A stretch of DNA of 64,000 nt, taken from positions 1 to 64,000 of the forward strand of contig NZ_NGFO01000020.1 in the NCBI RefSeq assembly GCF_002149015.1, given 5' to 3'. Shown in pieces: positions 27,604 through 38,991 of the stretch. The DNA is from Gordonia lacunae. Lineage in GTDB: Bacteria; Actinomycetota; Actinomycetes; Mycobacteriales; Mycobacteriaceae. Under the pieces are notes generated by a model. That model was not told the origin of the DNA. It saw only the letters and a list, made by a program, of their open reading frames with translations, and did not search any database. A program made the position numbers and the translations under genes. The stretch's first letter is position 1, and each line of letters opens with the position of its first letter.

Positions 27604-28512
27604 CTACTCCAGCCGCCAGTCCTCGTATGCGCGCGGGTCGTTGATCGGTTCGACGTGCACCGTCACGGTGAGATCCTCGACGACGGCGCGGAGTTCGTCC
27701 TCGATCTGCTCGGCCAGGTCGTGTGCGCGCTGCACCGACCAGTCACCGGGAACGAGCATGTGCAGCTGCACGAACCGTTCGTGACCCGCCTCGCGAGTGC
27801 GGATGTCGTGGAAGTCGATGCCGTCGCCACGGTGGCGGTCCAAGACCCCGTCGATGGCGGCGCGCTCGTCGTCGGGCAGTGCCGAGTCCATCAGCCCCGC
27901 ACCGGATCGCCACACCAGTCGCCCGCCCACGACGAGGATGTTGATCGCCACCGCGATGGCGATCAGTGGGTCGAGCGGCAGCCAGCCCGTCGCGGCCACG
28001 AGGAAGACGCCGACGACCACCCCGATCGTCGTCCACACGTCGGTCATGAGGTGCTTGCCGTCGGCTTCGAGCGTCACTGACCGGTGGCGGCGGCCGGCTC
28101 GGATGAGCACCCAGCCGACGACCGCGTTGACGACGGTCGCACCGATCGAGATCGCCAGTCCGACACCGACTTCCTCGAGCTCTCGCGGATTGACCAGCCG
28201 GTCGACGGCCGTGACGATGATGGCCACCGCCGCGACGACGATCATCACTCCCTCGAACACCGCCGAGAAGTATTCGGCCTTGGTGTGCCCGAAGTTGTGG
28301 CCGCGGTCCGGCGGCTTCGCCGCCACCCGCAGCGCCACGAAAGCGCCCACCGCCGCAACGAGATTGACCAGCGACTCGAGCGCGTCGGAGAGCAGACCGA
28401 CCGAACCGGTGATCCGCCATGCGATCAGCTTGAGGCCGATCACGACGATCGCGGTCACGATGCTCAGTACCGCGAACGCCGACAGGTCGCGGCGTGAGGT
28501 GCGCGTCGTCAT
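27604..28512 (-). CDS. Cation diffusion facilitator family transporter
   Basis: A 302-aa CDF exporter, probably Zn2+/Fe2+/Mn2+-proton antiport. Six helices; metal-site residues are seen in SDALESLVNLVAA (helix II) and DVWTTIGVVVGVF (helix V), and the cytoplasmic domain carries HDIRTREAGHERFVQLHMLV. Helix II has the D-x3-S pattern rather than the HxxxD of zinc-specific members, so metal is open. ATG 28512 or an in-frame GTG 6 nt upstream may initiate. 13 nt downstream of the M3 peptidase start region on the same strand. Confidence 0.9.
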   Translation of the reverse strand: MTTRTSRRDLSAFAVLSIVTAIVVIGLKLIAWRITGSVGLLSDALESLVNLVAAVGAFVALRVAAKPPDRGHNFGHTKAEYFSAVFEGVMIVVAAVAIIVTAVDRLVNPRELEEVGVGLAISIGATVVNAVVGWVLIRAGRRHRSVTLEADGKHLMTDVWTTIGVVVGVFLVAATGWLPLDPLIAIAVAINILVVGGRLVWRSGAGLMDSALPDDERAAIDGVLDRHRGDGIDFHDIRTREAGHERFVQLHMLVPGDWSVQRAHDLAEQIEDELRAVVEDLTVTVHVEPINDPRAYEDWRLE

Positions 28513-28525
28513 GGCCACACCCCGC

Positions 28526-30583
28526 TCAGGCCGCGAGCCCCCGGCGCCGCAGCAGCGGGTCTATTCGCGGCCGGCGGCCGATCAGACCCTCGTGCGCGGC
28601 GAGCGGATCGACGCTGTCGCCGCGGGAGAGGGTGGCGTCGGCGAAGCGCCGGCCGTTCTCGCGCTGCAGCCCGCCCTCGGCGAGGAACCACTGCTCGGTC
28701 TCGGCGTCGAGCACCTCCGACCAGATGTAGCTGTAGTACCCGGCGGAGTAGCCGCCGCCGAAGATGTGGTTGAAGTACGAACTCCGGTAGCGCGGTGGGA
28801 TCAGTTCCGTGTGGAGTCCCGCGTCACTGAGCGCCTGCGACTCGAAGGTCTCCACATCGGAGATCGCCGCGGCCTCCGACACGGACAGCCGATGCCAGGC
28901 GAGGTCCAGGGACGACGCGGCGAGGTACTCGATGGTGCCGTGCGCCGACTCGGTTCCCGCCGATTCCCGTGCCGCCTCGGCCAGTTCGGCCGGAATCGGC
29001 TCACCGGTCTGGTGATGGCGGGCATAGTTCGCCAGCACCTCGGGGTGCAGGGCCCACATCTCGTTCACCTGTGACGGGAACTCGACGAAGTCCCGCGGCA
29101 CCGACGTTCCCGACTGCGACGGGTACTCGACCGCCGACAGCAACCCGTGCAGCGCGTGGCCGAACTCGTGGAAGAGGGTGGTGAGCTGATCCATCGTGAG
29201 CAGACACGGCTGCCCGGCATCGGGCTCGGTCAGGTTCAGCACATTCACGATGATCGGGTGGGTCTGCAGCACCGACGACTGATCGACGATGTTGTTCATC
29301 CACGCGCCACCGCGTTTCGACGGCCGGGCGTAGAAGTCGCCGAGGAACAGCCCGATGCCGATTCCCGTGTCGTCGCGCACCTCCCACGCGCGTACGTCCG
29401 GGTGATACAGCGGCAGATCCGTCAACTCGACGAAGCGCAGTCCGTACAGCTTGTTCGCGGCGTGGAACACGCCCCGGGTCAGCACCGTGTCGAGTTCGCA
29501 GTAGTCGGCGAACCCGTCGAGCGGCACCGACGCATGCATCCGCTTCTCGCGGTCGAGCCAGTACGTCAGATCGGCGGGACCGATCGGCACGTCGCCGGCG
29601 AATTCGGTGAGGCGGGTGAGTTCGCGGCCGCCGGCACGCATGGCCGACGCGTTGAGTTCCCGGAGCAAGTCGTCGACGGCTCCGGGATCGGGCGCGGTCT
29701 GTTCGGCGATGACGAACTCGGCATGGTCGCGGTAGCCGAGCAGTTCGGCGCGCCGTGCCCGCAACCGGACGATTTCCAGGACCAGGTCGCGGGTGTCGTG
29801 CTCGTTGCCCCGCGCGCATCGGTTCACCGACGCCTCGAAGACCCGCTGTCGCACATCGGCGTTCGTCAGCTCGGTCAGCACCGACTGACTCGTCGGCAAC
29901 TCGAGGGTGATGAGGTGCCCGCTCTCGTGTCCCGCCTCGACCGCGGCACGGCGCGCGGCCGCGATCTGCCCGGCCGACAGGCCGTCGAGCTCGGTTGCCT
30001 CGCCGACGAGAACCGCCGAGTCGTTGGTGTCGTCGAGGATCTTCTGGGAGAACGTCGTGGTGAGATAGGCCAACCGGGAGGCGATCTCGCGCATCTCCTG
30101 CTGCTCATCCGCGGCGAGTCCGGCACCGGCGCGGACCGATTCCCGATACCGCTTGTCGAGGAGGCGGCGCTGCGGCTCGGACAGGCCGAGCTCGTCGGCG
30201 CGGCCGTGGAGATCGGAGATACGCCCGAAGAGAACCGGATTCATCGCGATCGTGTTCGCGTGGTCGGTGAGGAGCGTCGAGAGTTCCTGGGAGATCTCGT
30301 TGCGCGTGGGGTTCGTGTCCGGGCCCACGAGGTTGAAGAAGATTCCCGACGCGCGGGCCAGATCGCGACCCGACAGCTCGAGCGCCTCGATCGTGTTGAC
30401 GAACGTCGGAGCCGCGGGATCGGCCGCGATCGCCTCCACCTCGGCCACCTGGGACGCCATGGCGGCGGTGAACGCCGGCAGGAAGTCGGCGTCGGAGATC
30501 GCCGCGAAGTCGGGGAGGTCGTAGGGCAGACTGCTCTGTGCCAGTACCGGATTCACGCCTGTTGCATCCTGCCCTGCGGTCAT
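28526..30583 (-). CDS. M3 family metallopeptidase (oligopeptidase A / Dcp-like)
   Basis: A 685-aa zinc endo/dipeptidyl-peptidase of the thimet family. HEFGH at residues 472-476 gives two zinc-binding His plus the catalytic Glu, with the third ligand expected in the ESAGTESA region downstream. No signal peptide, so it acts on cytosolic oligopeptides. ATG 30583 is preferred; 19 further codons upstream lack conservation. Lies 34 nt downstream of lepA. Confidence 0.92.
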   Translation of the reverse strand: MTAGQDATGVNPVLAQSSLPYDLPDFAAISDADFLPAFTAAMASQVAEVEAIAADPAAPTFVNTIEALELSGRDLARASGIFFNLVGPDTNPTRNEISQELSTLLTDHANTIAMNPVLFGRISDLHGRADELGLSEPQRRLLDKRYRESVRAGAGLAADEQQEMREIASRLAYLTTTFSQKILDDTNDSAVLVGEATELDGLSAGQIAAARRAAVEAGHESGHLITLELPTSQSVLTELTNADVRQRVFEASVNRCARGNEHDTRDLVLEIVRLRARRAELLGYRDHAEFVIAEQTAPDPGAVDDLLRELNASAMRAGGRELTRLTEFAGDVPIGPADLTYWLDREKRMHASVPLDGFADYCELDTVLTRGVFHAANKLYGLRFVELTDLPLYHPDVRAWEVRDDTGIGIGLFLGDFYARPSKRGGAWMNNIVDQSSVLQTHPIIVNVLNLTEPDAGQPCLLTMDQLTTLFHEFGHALHGLLSAVEYPSQSGTSVPRDFVEFPSQVNEMWALHPEVLANYARHHQTGEPIPAELAEAARESAGTESAHGTIEYLAASSLDLAWHRLSVSEAAAISDVETFESQALSDAGLHTELIPPRYRSSYFNHIFGGGYSAGYYSYIWSEVLDAETEQWFLAEGGLQRENGRRFADATLSRGDSVDPLAAHEGLIGRRPRIDPLLRRRGLAA

Positions 30584-30617
30584 CGTCCGCACCCGCTCCC
30601 GGTCTGTCCGCCGCCCA

Positions 30618-32573
<1,956 letters not shown>

Positions 32574-32587
32574 GTCTCCCCTTCGAG

Positions 32588-32676
32588 ACGGCCCTCCGCA
32601 AGCTCCGGACCTCCTCAGGGATCGGAGGGGCCGGCCCTCCGCAAGCTCCGGGCCTCCTCAGGGATCGGGGAGGTCC
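32588..32676. repeat. Intergenic repeat 3 (two 43-bp units)
   Basis: Two units start with GGCCCTCCGCAAGCTCCGG at 32590 and 32633, 43 bp apart, each followed by CCTCCTCAGGGATCGG. They belong to the same family as clusters 1, 2 and 4 and fill the gap between the lepA start and the divergent hydrolase. Confidence 0.75.
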
Positions 32677-32708
32677 GTGAACGCCTCTCAGGCGCTACGG
32701 TGGCAGCC

Positions 32709-33389
32709 GTGTCCGCGTCCACCGTCACCACCATCGAGTCCGACGACGTCGCCGCCGAGGTCCACCGTCCGGGCACCCGGGCGCGCGCCACGTTCGTCCT
32801 CGCGCACGGCGCGGGCGGCAACCGCGACGCCGTGATCCTGCGCGCCCTGGCCGACGAGCTGTGCGACCGCGGGTTCGTCGTCGCCCGCATCGATCTGCCG
32901 TACCGGCGACGCCGGCCCAAGGGACCGCCCAGCCCGTCCACCTCCCCCGCCGACCGGGACGGGATCCGCGCCGCCTGTTCGGCGTTCCGCGGCGAGTCCG
33001 ACGGGCCGCTGTTCGTCGGCGGACACTCCTACGGTGGCCGGCAGGCTTCGATGGCCGTCGCCGAAGACGGCCCGACCCTGGCCGACGCCCTGCTGCTGAC
33101 GTCCTATCCGCTGCATCCGCCCGGCAAACCCGACCGGCTGCGGACCGAGCACCTGCCGTCGATCACGGTCCCCACGCTCGTGGTCCACGGCAGCACCGAC
33201 CCGTTCGGCACCACCGACGAGATGAGCCGGGCCGTCGGCCTCATCGACGCGCCGACGCACATCGTCGAACTGGAGAAGGTCGGACACGATCTCAATCCGA
33301 CGAGGAAGCCGACCGCATCCCTCACCGCCGACGCGGTGCGCGACTTCCTGATGCCCCTGTTCCCGGAGACCGAGGAGAAGCCCGAGTGA
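32709..33389 (+). CDS. Alpha/beta-hydrolase (dienelactone hydrolase/KANL3-Tex30-like)
   Basis: A 226-aa hydrolase. FVLAHGAGGNRD supplies the oxyanion region, GGHSYGGRQ the nucleophile elbow with Ser, HGSTDPFG the acid and GHDLNP the catalytic His. Length and the AHGAGG motif fit the KANL3/Tex30 family, whose substrates are unknown. GTG start at 32709. Its stop overlaps the PemK/MazF-like start (GTGA). Confidence 0.85.
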   Translation: MSASTVTTIESDDVAAEVHRPGTRARATFVLAHGAGGNRDAVILRALADELCDRGFVVARIDLPYRRRRPKGPPSPSTSPADRDGIRAACSAFRGESDGPLFVGGHSYGGRQASMAVAEDGPTLADALLLTSYPLHPPGKPDRLRTEHLPSITVPTLVVHGSTDPFGTTDEMSRAVGLIDAPTHIVELEKVGHDLNPTRKPTASLTADAVRDFLMPLFPETEEKPE

Positions 33390-33811
33390 CCAGCCGCGAC
33401 GCCCGGCCCGATGTGAGGCCGACCACCGACCTCGCTCGTACCATCAGCTACTCCCCCGACCTCGACGGCGATGCCGACCCGGGCGAGATCGTGTGGACCT
33501 GGGTCGCCTACGAAGACGATCCGAACCAGGGGAAGGACCGGCCGGTGCTGGTCGTCGGCCGCGACGCCCGCGCCGACCAGGCCGACTCCGTGCTCGGTCT
33601 CATGCTGTCGAGCAAAGATCATCAGTCCGACGGCAACTGGCTTCCCGTGGGATCGGGTGCGTGGGACTCCCAGGGACGACCGAGCTTCGTCCGCCTCGAC
33701 CGCGTGCTCGTCGTCGACGACGATGGCATCCGCCGGGAGGGCGCGATCCTCGGTCGTCCGACGTTCGATGTGGTCGCGCACGAACTGCGCGAGCACTACG
33801 GCTGGCAGTGA
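33386..33811 (+). CDS. PemK/MazF-family toxin-like protein without adjacent antitoxin
   Basis: A 141-aa protein with the PemK/MazF-type barrel opening GEIVWTWVAYEDDPNQGKDR followed by PVLVVGRDA. MazF toxins are endoribonucleases paired with a small antitoxin immediately upstream; here the upstream coupled gene is a hydrolase and no antitoxin-sized ORF is present. It may be a non-toxic member of the fold or have a distant partner. Converges on the transglutaminase gene with a 15-nt gap. Confidence 0.75.
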   Translation: MTSRDARPDVRPTTDLARTISYSPDLDGDADPGEIVWTWVAYEDDPNQGKDRPVLVVGRDARADQADSVLGLMLSSKDHQSDGNWLPVGSGAWDSQGRPSFVRLDRVLVVDDDGIRREGAILGRPTFDVVAHELREHYGWQ

Positions 33812-33826
33812 CCGGCCGCCGAAACC

Positions 33827-34675
33827 TCAGGCGAGCCTGGTGATCTCGACGATGACGTCGAGATCGGTGGCGCCCCCGCCGGTGTAGATGCCCTTCAGCG
33901 GTGACACATCGGCGTAGTCACGCCCCACACCCACCGACACATGTTGTTCGGTGATCGGGGTGTCGTTGGTCGGGTCGTATCCCCACCATCCCCCCGTCCA
34001 CGCCTCGATCCAGGCGTGGCTCTGGCCCTGCACCGTCTTGTCGATCTCGGCGTCGGGCTCGGGATGGAGGTAGCCGGACACGTAGCGTGCCGGGATCCCG
34101 AGACCGCGGAGCATCAGCAGGGTCAGATGCGCGTAGTCCTGACACACGCCCTTGCGATCGGTCCACGCGTCGACAGCCGTGGTGTGCACACCCGTCGTCC
34201 CCGGGACGTATTCCATCTCGCTGTAGATGAAGCGGCACACGGCCTCGACGGCCTCCTGGGGCGTCAGCCCCTTGGTGACCTTCTTCGCGGTCGAGAGCAG
34301 CTGCCTGTTACGGGCGACGAACTCCGTGTAGGACAGCATCTCGTCGTAGCGGTCCTTGATCGCCTCGCCGTTGATCTCGTCCCACGACACCTGGTCCTCC
34401 TCGTCGGGCCGGTGCCCGACCTCGGTCTCGACGACCGACAGCCCCGAGACCTCGAGTTCATGGTGCGGCGCATGCAGATCGAACGCGGTGACCGCCGAGC
34501 CCCAGTAGTCGGTGTAGCGGTAGGACCTCGTCGCGGGGACCGTCTCGACCCGGTTCACGATCACGTTCTGCCGGGTGTCACTGCGCGGCGTGAGCCGGGC
34601 CTCGTTGTACGACGAGGTGACGGGACTGTGGTAGGCGAAGCCCGTGGAATGGACGACACGCAGACGCCAGCTCAC
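33827..34675 (-). CDS. Transglutaminase-like cysteine peptidase family protein
   Basis: A 282-aa protein with an N-terminal bacterial transglutaminase-like beta domain and a papain-fold core: catalytic Cys in KGVCQDYAHL, His in GQSHAWIEAW, Asp in YDPTND. Third gene of a conserved operon with the ATP-grasp and alpha-E proteins (Rv2411c-Rv2409c order), coupled by GTGA overlap. The set has been proposed to make and process isopeptide-linked peptides, but the product is unknown. Confidence 0.9.
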   Translation of the reverse strand: MSWRLRVVHSTGFAYHSPVTSSYNEARLTPRSDTRQNVIVNRVETVPATRSYRYTDYWGSAVTAFDLHAPHHELEVSGLSVVETEVGHRPDEEDQVSWDEINGEAIKDRYDEMLSYTEFVARNRQLLSTAKKVTKGLTPQEAVEAVCRFIYSEMEYVPGTTGVHTTAVDAWTDRKGVCQDYAHLTLLMLRGLGIPARYVSGYLHPEPDAEIDKTVQGQSHAWIEAWTGGWWGYDPTNDTPITEQHVSVGVGRDYADVSPLKGIYTGGGATDLDVIVEITRLA

Positions 34676-35649
34676 AGCTCACTCTCCTCGATGACGTGCC
34701 CGTCGCTCACCCGGGCGTCGGCCCACGAGACATAGGGCGACACATGGAAATACTGTTTCGTGACGGCTTCGTTGACCGCGCGGCAGGTGTCCTGCAGGTC
34801 GACGAGCCGGTCCTGGAGATCGTCCAGCAGCTTGCCGGGTTCGAGGAATTCGAGCGAACTGCGCGCGCGACCGAGCAGCAACTGCGCCTCGGCCTGCGCG
34901 CCGACCCGGCTGGGACCTTTCTCGAGCTGACCGAGATTGTGCTCGGCGACGCTGAGGGCGTGGAAGATCGACCGCGGGAACAACCGGTCGAGGAGCATGA
35001 ACTCGACGATGTTCTCCGCGTCCAGCACGCCGCGGTAGGTGCGCAGGAAGGTGTCGTGCCCGCCGGCGGACACCAGCACATTGACCCACGCCGGCGATGA
35101 CGTCCGGTCCCCGGCCCGGGACAACAACATCCGGATCGTCATGTCGACCCGCTCCACCGACCGGCCCAGCAGCAGATACCGGTAGCCGTCGTCGTGGCTC
35201 AGGGTGGCGTCGGCCAGGCCGGCGAACATCGCCGCCCGGTTCTTCACGTAGGACAGGAACTCGTGGGGTCCCAGGCGACGCGACCGGCGCTCGGCGGCGT
35301 CGAGACCGTTGTAGGTGGTGTTCAGGCACTCCCACAACTCGCTCGAGGTGACTTCGCGTGCGCCGCGGGCGTTCTCGCGCGCCGCACGGATCAGATCGAC
35401 GATCGACCCGACCGCGTCGGCGTCATAGGCGACGCGTTCGGTCAGCGACCACACGTCGAGTTCGTCGTCGTCCTCCGGTGCGGTGAGACCGAGCACCTGG
35501 ATGATCAGTCGGGCCTGCCGGTCGACGTCGACCGTGGTGTCCTCGAGGATCTGATGGATCGCGACGTCGAGGATTCGCGCCATGTCATCGGCTCGCTCGA
35601 CATACCTGCCGATCCAGTACAGCGACTCGGCGTTGCGCGCCAGCATCAT
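34672..35649 (-). CDS. Alpha-E domain protein (DUF403)
   Basis: A 325-aa all-helical protein opening LARNAESLYWIGRYVERADD, the hallmark of alpha-E/DUF403. It always accompanies the circularly permuted ATP-grasp and transglutaminase proteins. ATG overlaps the ATP-grasp stop (ATGA). No catalytic motif is visible, so a scaffold role in the putative ligase complex is an inference. Confidence 0.9.
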   Translation of the reverse strand: MMLARNAESLYWIGRYVERADDMARILDVAIHQILEDTTVDVDRQARLIIQVLGLTAPEDDDELDVWSLTERVAYDADAVGSIVDLIRAARENARGAREVTSSELWECLNTTYNGLDAAERRSRRLGPHEFLSYVKNRAAMFAGLADATLSHDDGYRYLLLGRSVERVDMTIRMLLSRAGDRTSSPAWVNVLVSAGGHDTFLRTYRGVLDAENIVEFMLLDRLFPRSIFHALSVAEHNLGQLEKGPSRVGAQAEAQLLLGRARSSLEFLEPGKLLDDLQDRLVDLQDTCRAVNEAVTKQYFHVSPYVSWADARVSDGHVIEESEL

Positions 35650-37508
35650 CGGACATCACCGCCCTGTCGCTGCGACATCGTGGCGGACCGCGTCACCGAG
35701 GATCGGGACATCGAATCCAGTTGCTGCGTCATGCCACCCAGTTGCTGCGTCATGGAACCCTGCTGTTGCTGCTGGGTCTGCGTGTGCACCGGATCGGGTG
35801 CGCTCTCGGCGGGGCGGGCGGCGGCGACGCCGCTCGTCGTGACGACTTTCGCGCCCGACAGCTCGCGGTCCCCCTCCGAGGTGCGCGAGGCCAGCACCCA
35901 GGTGTCCTTGGAACCGCCGCCCTGACTCGAGTTCACGACGAGCGATCCCTCCGGGAGCGCGACCCGGGTGAGGCCGCCGGGCAGGACCCACACGGACTCA
36001 CCGTCGTTGACCGCGAACGGGCGCAGATCGACGTGGCGCGGGCGGATGTCGTCACCGATCTTGGTCGGCACCGTCGACAGCTGCACGACCGGCTGCGCGA
36101 TCCACCCGCGTGGATCGTTGCGGACCTTGCGCGCCAGCGCGTCCAGTTCGGCGCCGGTCGCATCGGGCCCGAAGACGATGCCGTATCCACCCGATCCCTC
36201 AACGGGTTTGACGACGAGTTCGTCGATGCGGTCGAGCACCTCTTCGCACTCGTCGGGCAGCCAGCAGCGGAGCGTGTCGACATTCTGCAGACTCGGCTTC
36301 TCGCCGAGGTAGTACTGGATGATCTCCGGGACGTAGGTGTAGATCAGCTTGTCGTCGCCGACGCCGTTGCCGACGGCACTGGAGATCACCACGTTGCCCG
36401 CGCGGGCCGCATTGAGCAGACCGGCCACACCGAGCATCGAATCCGGGCGGAACTGCATGGGATCGAGGAAGTCGTCGTCGATGCGCCGGTAGATGACGTC
36501 GACCCGCTGCTCGCCTTCGGTGGTGCGCATGTACACGACGTTGTCGCGGCAGAACAGATCTCGACCCTCCACCAGCTCGACGCCCATCAGCCGCGCCAGC
36601 AGCGAGTGTTCGAAGTAGGCGGAGTTCGCCACGCCGGGGGTGAGCACGACGATGTTCGGGTCGGCCTCGTTGAACGCCGCCGACGCACGCAGCGCGCGGA
36701 GCAGATGACTCGGATAGTCCGCGACCGCACGTACCTTGTGCTTGGAGAACAGATCCGGGAACACCCGCGCCATGGCCCGCCGGTTCTCGAGCACGTAGGA
36801 CACACCCGACGGCGACCGCAGGTTGTCCTCGAGGACGCGGAAGTCACCGTTCTCGTCGCGGATCAGGTCGATGCCCGCGACGTGGATGCGAACACCGTTG
36901 GGCGGGCGGATGTTTGCGGCCTGCCGATGAAAATGCTCGCAGGAGTGGACCAACCGCTTGGGCAGTACCCCGTCGCGCAGGATCTCCTGCTCGCCATAGA
37001 TGTCGTCGAGAAACAGTTCGAGGGCCTGCACGCGCTGGGTGATCCCGGCCTCCAGCTTGTTCCACTCCGCCGCCGAGATCACGCGTGGCACAACGTCCAA
37101 CGGGAACGGACGTTCCTTACCGGAGAGCGAGAACGTCACCCCCTGGTCGAGGTAGGCGCGCCCGAGTGCTTCCACCCGGGCCTCGACGAGGTCGGACTGA
37201 TCCTCGTCGGCCATCGCCTTGTAGATGCCGCGGTACGGCGTGCGCACCTCGCCGGCGGCGTCGAACATCTCGTCATAAGCCTTGCCGTACGGGCCTTTTG
37301 CGTACCCGCCGAAGTTGCCGGTGAAATTGTCCCCGGACGCGTTGTCGCCCGCCGCACCCTTCGACGACCGGCCGCCGGAACCGGAACCCTTGGTCGAGCC
37401 GGATCGACCGGAGGCCGTCCGCCCGGACGAGGTGGACGACGCCGCTTTCGCGGCTGCGGACTTACGCGCCGCCTTCTTGGCTGGCGCACTTGTCGATGCG
37501 GGGGTCAT
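35646..37508 (-). CDS. Circularly permuted type 2 ATP-grasp protein (DUF404/DUF407)
   Basis: A 620-aa protein. Residues 1-60 are Ala/Lys/Ser/Gly-rich low complexity; the conserved core begins near GPYGKAYDEMFDAAGEVRTP and includes HVAGIDLIRDENGDFRVLEDN (Mg/ATP-binding acids) and VVKPVEGSGGYGIVFGPDA (ATP-grasp lysine and Gly loop). The C-terminus ends in a Gln/Met/Ser tail with two MTQQL units from a short DNA repeat (35720-35770). Predicted amide or peptide ligase; first gene of the triad. Confidence 0.9.
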   Translation of the reverse strand: MTPASTSAPAKKAARKSAAAKAASSTSSGRTASGRSGSTKGSGSGGRSSKGAAGDNASGDNFTGNFGGYAKGPYGKAYDEMFDAAGEVRTPYRGIYKAMADEDQSDLVEARVEALGRAYLDQGVTFSLSGKERPFPLDVVPRVISAAEWNKLEAGITQRVQALELFLDDIYGEQEILRDGVLPKRLVHSCEHFHRQAANIRPPNGVRIHVAGIDLIRDENGDFRVLEDNLRSPSGVSYVLENRRAMARVFPDLFSKHKVRAVADYPSHLLRALRASAAFNEADPNIVVLTPGVANSAYFEHSLLARLMGVELVEGRDLFCRDNVVYMRTTEGEQRVDVIYRRIDDDFLDPMQFRPDSMLGVAGLLNAARAGNVVISSAVGNGVGDDKLIYTYVPEIIQYYLGEKPSLQNVDTLRCWLPDECEEVLDRIDELVVKPVEGSGGYGIVFGPDATGAELDALARKVRNDPRGWIAQPVVQLSTVPTKIGDDIRPRHVDLRPFAVNDGESVWVLPGGLTRVALPEGSLVVNSSQGGGSKDTWVLASRTSEGDRELSGAKVVTTSGVAAARPAESAPDPVHTQTQQQQQGSMTQQLGGMTQQLDSMSRSSVTRSATMSQRQGGDVR

Positions 37509-37600
37509 AAACTGCCATGGTGCTACAGAATGTCGAAATCGGCAGGACGTCGACCGGCCGTGTCACCGACGAAGCCGGACCGACGTCCCGAGGCCGTCGA

Positions 37601-38752
37601 TCACGATGATCGGCGCGCGGCGATCACCCGCCGTTTGACCCTCCGGAGGACGTTCGCCGCCCGCGTCCGCGCGCGCGGACCCACCTTGGGCAGCGGCGCC
37701 GCGAGCACCATCGCCGCGATGGTGTCGAGCGCGACGTCGAGCACCTCGCCGTCCGACGGCGACGGTACGTCGCCGGCATCGTGCTCGGCCGACACGACGA
37801 GATCGTCGAGGTCGCCGGCGACGTCGTAACCGGCCGCACGGACCGCCGCGACCATCCGCCGGGACTCCCCCGCCGCCCATTCCCGACTCTTGTCCGAGAG
37901 CCCCTGCGGCGGACCGGAGGGCGCTTCGAACAGGATCTCCCCGATCAGCTGACCCTTGATGATCCGCTCGTACCGGCGCCACTCGATGGTCTCGGGCTGC
38001 AGGCGGCGGTTGAGGCCGCGCAGGAACTCGGCCTGCGGTGCGGACAGGGAACTGTTCAAGCTGGGGACGGGAATGCGCAGCGGGGTGGGATCGATGTCCA
38101 TCACCTGCAGGAACCGATCCCACAGGGTGTCACCCCGCGCGGCCCCGCGCGGCGGCACGGTGACGACGTGCACGCGTCCGGGGCCGACGAACCGCGACCA
38201 GCGGTCGAGGATGCCGATGTAGTCCTGGAACTCCCAGAACGGCTCCTCGTCCGCGGCCGGGACGTCGACCGCGATGGGTCCACCGTTGCGGCGACCCTCG
38301 GATGCGAACGCCACCGAGTCGACGAACTCGTCGAACGAGGCACGGCGCTGGTTCTTGACGTTCTCCTGCCAGACCGATGGGAGCTGACGACCCAGGTCCC
38401 GCACGGTCGCGATCACGTGCACCTCGTCGGCGAAGGACAGATCGGCCATCAGTCGCTCGATCTGCTCGACGGTCGCGGTGCTGTACAGCTCGTGCGAGAG
38501 CAGCGAGGTCTGCGGCCACGCCCGGATCTGACCGAGCAGCTTCGGCCAGGTGCCGGCGAACGCGGGATCGACCCAGTCCAGGTATCGCTCCGGTTGCAGA
38601 TGCACCGCGGCGTGGAAGTGGTCGGAGATCACGTTGCCCGGATACAGGAGACCGGACGACTGCAGCGCCAGGTCGCGGTTTCGCCAGAGGCGATCCTGGA
38701 GGTGGGTTGTCCCGGTCTTGGGAAGGCCGATGTGCACATAAACGACGGACAT
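37601..38752 (-). CDS. Sulfotransferase family protein
   Basis: A 383-aa P-loop sulfotransferase. HIGLPKTGTTHLQDRLW (from residue 7) is the 5'-phosphosulfate-binding loop of PAPS-dependent enzymes, and a 3'-phosphate-binding segment is likely in VIATVRDLGRQLPSVWQ. No membrane segment. It is absent from this position in mycobacteria, so it is probably an accessory insertion; acceptor may be a cell-surface glycolipid or glycan, but nothing here identifies it. The ATG lies 239 nt upstream of, and divergent to, rpsT. Confidence 0.8.
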   Translation of the reverse strand: MSVVYVHIGLPKTGTTHLQDRLWRNRDLALQSSGLLYPGNVISDHFHAAVHLQPERYLDWVDPAFAGTWPKLLGQIRAWPQTSLLSHELYSTATVEQIERLMADLSFADEVHVIATVRDLGRQLPSVWQENVKNQRRASFDEFVDSVAFASEGRRNGGPIAVDVPAADEEPFWEFQDYIGILDRWSRFVGPGRVHVVTVPPRGAARGDTLWDRFLQVMDIDPTPLRIPVPSLNSSLSAPQAEFLRGLNRRLQPETIEWRRYERIIKGQLIGEILFEAPSGPPQGLSDKSREWAAGESRRMVAAVRAAGYDVAGDLDDLVVSAEHDAGDVPSPSDGEVLDVALDTIAAMVLAAPLPKVGPRARTRAANVLRRVKRRVIAARRSS

Positions 38753-38831
38753 GATGAGTCCACCGTAGACATAAGTTCACGATGATTCTTATTGTCCGGC
38801 GCGACGTCGAGGAGTATCCGCGTCGCGGATT

Positions 38832-38859
38832 TTGGCGGGCTGACCCCGGCTGGTAATGT
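38832..38859 (+). promoter_or_regulatory. Candidate promoter of rpsT
   Basis: TTGGCG (38832-38837) and TAATGT (38854-38859) are 16 bp apart, close to a primary sigma-factor promoter, leaving a 5' untranslated region of about 125 nt before rpsT. No other pair in the gap looks as good. Confidence 0.4.
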
Positions 38860-38991
38860 GGTGCGCTGTTGCGGTGACGCCGTGGAGATGCTCCGCGCGC
38901 CGACGCCGCCAGGTGCGAGTTCGACCCCCGCGGCCGACCGCCCGACCCGAACAGACAGACATATCCACCAGCAACGACAGAGGTAACACGC

